Assembly (NCBI GenBank): GCA_045577415.1
Contig: JAZNII010000091.1
Span: 1-6,968 of the forward strand
Direction: 5' to 3'
DNA: 6,968 bases
DNA from: SVTX01 sp045577415
Lineage (GTDB): Bacteria > Bacillota > Clostridia > Oscillospirales > CAG-272
Both the position numbers and the translations under genes were made by a program. The notes below the pieces were generated by a model. The model ran no database searches and was not told the DNA's origin. It saw nothing but the letters and a program-made list of their open reading frames with translations. Below, one piece after another: positions 6,201-6,968 of this stretch (position 1 is the stretch's first letter; each line of letters opens with the position of its first letter).

Positions 6201-6746
6201 ATGTCACATCCATTTAAACATTTCAACACTATAACCAAGCACCGCCACAAGGTAATCGTGCATTGTTTCAAGGCGGGAATAGGCTTTCAGGGTCTTTTCC
6301 ACGACCTGTCAAAATACTCTCTCGCAGAATTCATTCCGGGCGCAAAGTACTATCTTGGCACCAAAAGCCCCAATGAAAAGGAGAGAGAGCTTTTCGGCTA
6401 CTCTCTCGCGTGGATGCACCACAAGGGCAGGAATAAGCACCACTTTGAGTATTGGGTAGACCTCAATACCGCCACCAAGCGATACGAGCCTGTACCTATG
6501 CCGATGCGCTATCTTACCGAAATGTTTTGCGACCGAGTTGCGGCGTGCAAGATATATAAGGGTAGGGACTACACGGATTCCTCGGCGCTTCAATATTTCT
6601 TGCGAGGAAACGCCCGCTCCAAGATGCACGTCGAGACCGCAGATCTGCTTGAGGAATGGCTTCGCATGCTTGCCGAGAAGGGCGAGAAGGAGACGTTTGC
6701 TCATATAAGGGCGGTTAACAAACAAGGAACAAAAGGGGCTGAATAA
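6201..6746 (+). CDS. DUF5662 family protein, predicted His-rich metal-binding protein of unknown function
   Basis: The 181 residues from ATG 6201 carry the pattern I associate with DUF5662: an N-terminal HFxTITxHRHxV (H7, H14, H16), then GLFHDLSKYSLAEF (H34, D35), AWMHHKGRNKHHFEYW (H73, H74, H80, H81, W85), and MFCDRVAA (D111). An HD pair with further spaced histidines and a late Asp is reminiscent of HD-type metal phosphohydrolases, but that is inference; no function is established for the family as far as I know. It has no signal peptide or membrane segment, so it is probably cytoplasmic, and its C-terminus (about 145-170) is helical and charged. MSHPFKHF was chosen as start because it opens the recognisable domain; an in-frame TTG at 6171 would add ten residues encoded by the heptamer repeat. 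Neither start has a purine-rich ribosome site, which is unusual beside the strong sites of uvrB and hisJ. The last codons and stop lie in a terminator. Confidence 0.85.
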   Translation: MSHPFKHFNTITKHRHKVIVHCFKAGIGFQGLFHDLSKYSLAEFIPGAKYYLGTKSPNEKERELFGYSLAWMHHKGRNKHHFEYWVDLNTATKRYEPVPMPMRYLTEMFCDRVAACKIYKGRDYTDSSALQYFLRGNARSKMHVETADLLEEWLRMLAEKGEKETFAHIRAVNKQGTKGAE

Positions 6747-6765
6747 ATCAGTCCCTTTTGTGTTT
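6729..6765 (+). terminator. Rho-independent terminator overlapping the end of the DUF5662 gene
   Basis: ACAAAAGGGGCTGA (6729-6742) pairs with TCAGTCCCTTTTGT (6748-6761), 14 bp with one G-T wobble, around the loop ATAAA. GTTTAAATTT follows, a short interrupted T-tract. The TAA stop of the upstream gene (6744-6746) sits in the loop, so the 5' arm is coding sequence. This is the only convincing terminator in the window and marks the end of the transcription unit that probably begins at the uvrB promoter. Confidence 0.85.
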
Positions 6766-6801
6766 AAATTTCAAAATTTGATTTATCGGGATGCGTAAAA
6801 G

Positions 6802-6968
6802 AGTGATATTGTCGCAAGCGACAGTGATATTTCCCTATCGGGAAGTGATATTGTTCGGCGTTGCCGAACAGTGATATTCTATTCGCCACCTAAACTTGCG
6901 TAGCAAATATCACTCGCCGCAGGCGAATACCACTGCGAAGCAATATCACTCGCCGCAGGCGAATAGAA
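6802..6968. repeat. Array of small palindromes separated by AGTGATATT boxes, continuing past the window end
   Basis: The box AGTGATATT occurs four times forward (6802-6810, 6823-6831, 6844-6852, 6870-6878) and its complement three times (AATATCACT at 6906-6914 and 6942-6950; AATACCACT at 6926-6934). Between boxes lie short, mostly different palindromes: GTCGCAAGCGAC (6811-6822), TCCCTATCGGGA (6832-6843), GTTCGGC-GTT-GCCGAAC (6853-6869), TTGC-GTA-GCAA (6896-6906), TCGCC-GCA-GGCGA (6914-6926, repeated 6950-6962) and TGC-GAA-GCA (6934-6942). A 24-bp segment, 6906-6929, is repeated exactly at 6942-6965. TTCTATTCGCC (6877-6887) is the reverse complement of the last 11 bases, 6958-6968. I see no gene here. 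Its repetition suggests a REP-like intergenic element or a folded transcript. Confidence 0.8.

Noticed and set aside
6802..6968. CRISPR array
   Set aside because: The constant unit is only 9 bp, it changes orientation midway, and the intervening pieces are 12-17 bp palindromes rather than unique spacers of about 30 bp; no cas gene is present.
1..6968. A novel multi-gene defence or biosynthetic system
   Set aside because: All protein-coding genes belong to known housekeeping or widespread families; nothing in domain content or gene order suggests a new system, and novelty is limited to intergenic structure.

Overview
The window is ordinary chromosomal backbone of a Firmicute, most likely an uncultured gut-type member of the Clostridia (Oscillospiraceae/Ruminococcaceae-like). 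That placement is inferred from the style of the UvrA, UvrB and CoaD sequences, the purine-rich Shine-Dalgarno sites, the Bacillus/Clostridium-type LexA box, mid-range GC with GAC/GAG-rich codon use, and the small palindromic intergenic repeats. Everything reads on the + strand. I found no mobile element with a transposase, no CRISPR array, no tRNA or rRNA, and no new multi-gene system.

Layout: (1) 1-262 is the C-terminal part of a CoaD-like phosphopantetheine adenylyltransferase. (2) 263-366 is an intergenic region with a near-consensus extended -10 promoter (283-311) and, just past its start point, a LexA/DinR-type SOS box (326-339). (3) 367-2340 is uvrB. (4) 2341-2456 is a structured uvrB-uvrA gap. 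It holds a possible 20-codon ORF with a strong ribosome site, a 9-bp direct repeat spaced 50 bp apart, and a perfect hairpin that buries the uvrA ribosome site. (5) 2457-5294 is uvrA. (6) 5332-6129 is a PHP-family histidinol-phosphatase (HisJ type). (7) 6130-6200 is a gap with a weak hairpin and a four-copy 7-bp tandem repeat. (8) 6201-6746 is a DUF5662-type protein. (9) 6729-6761 is the stem-loop of a rho-independent terminator whose loop contains the stop codon of that gene. (10) 6802-6968 is a dense array of tiny palindromes separated by a 9-bp box, running off the window end.

How the genes fit together: UvrA and UvrB are the damage-recognition half of nucleotide excision repair and are probably co-transcribed from the LexA-controlled promoter in front of uvrB. 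The only recognisable terminator lies after the DUF5662 gene, so read-through into hisJ (37-nt gap) and the DUF5662 gene (71-nt gap) is plausible. The functional link of the last two genes to DNA repair is not evident. The parts most worth a second look are the intergenic ones: the uvrA leader, where two mutually exclusive hairpins can be drawn around a short translated frame, and the terminal palindrome array.
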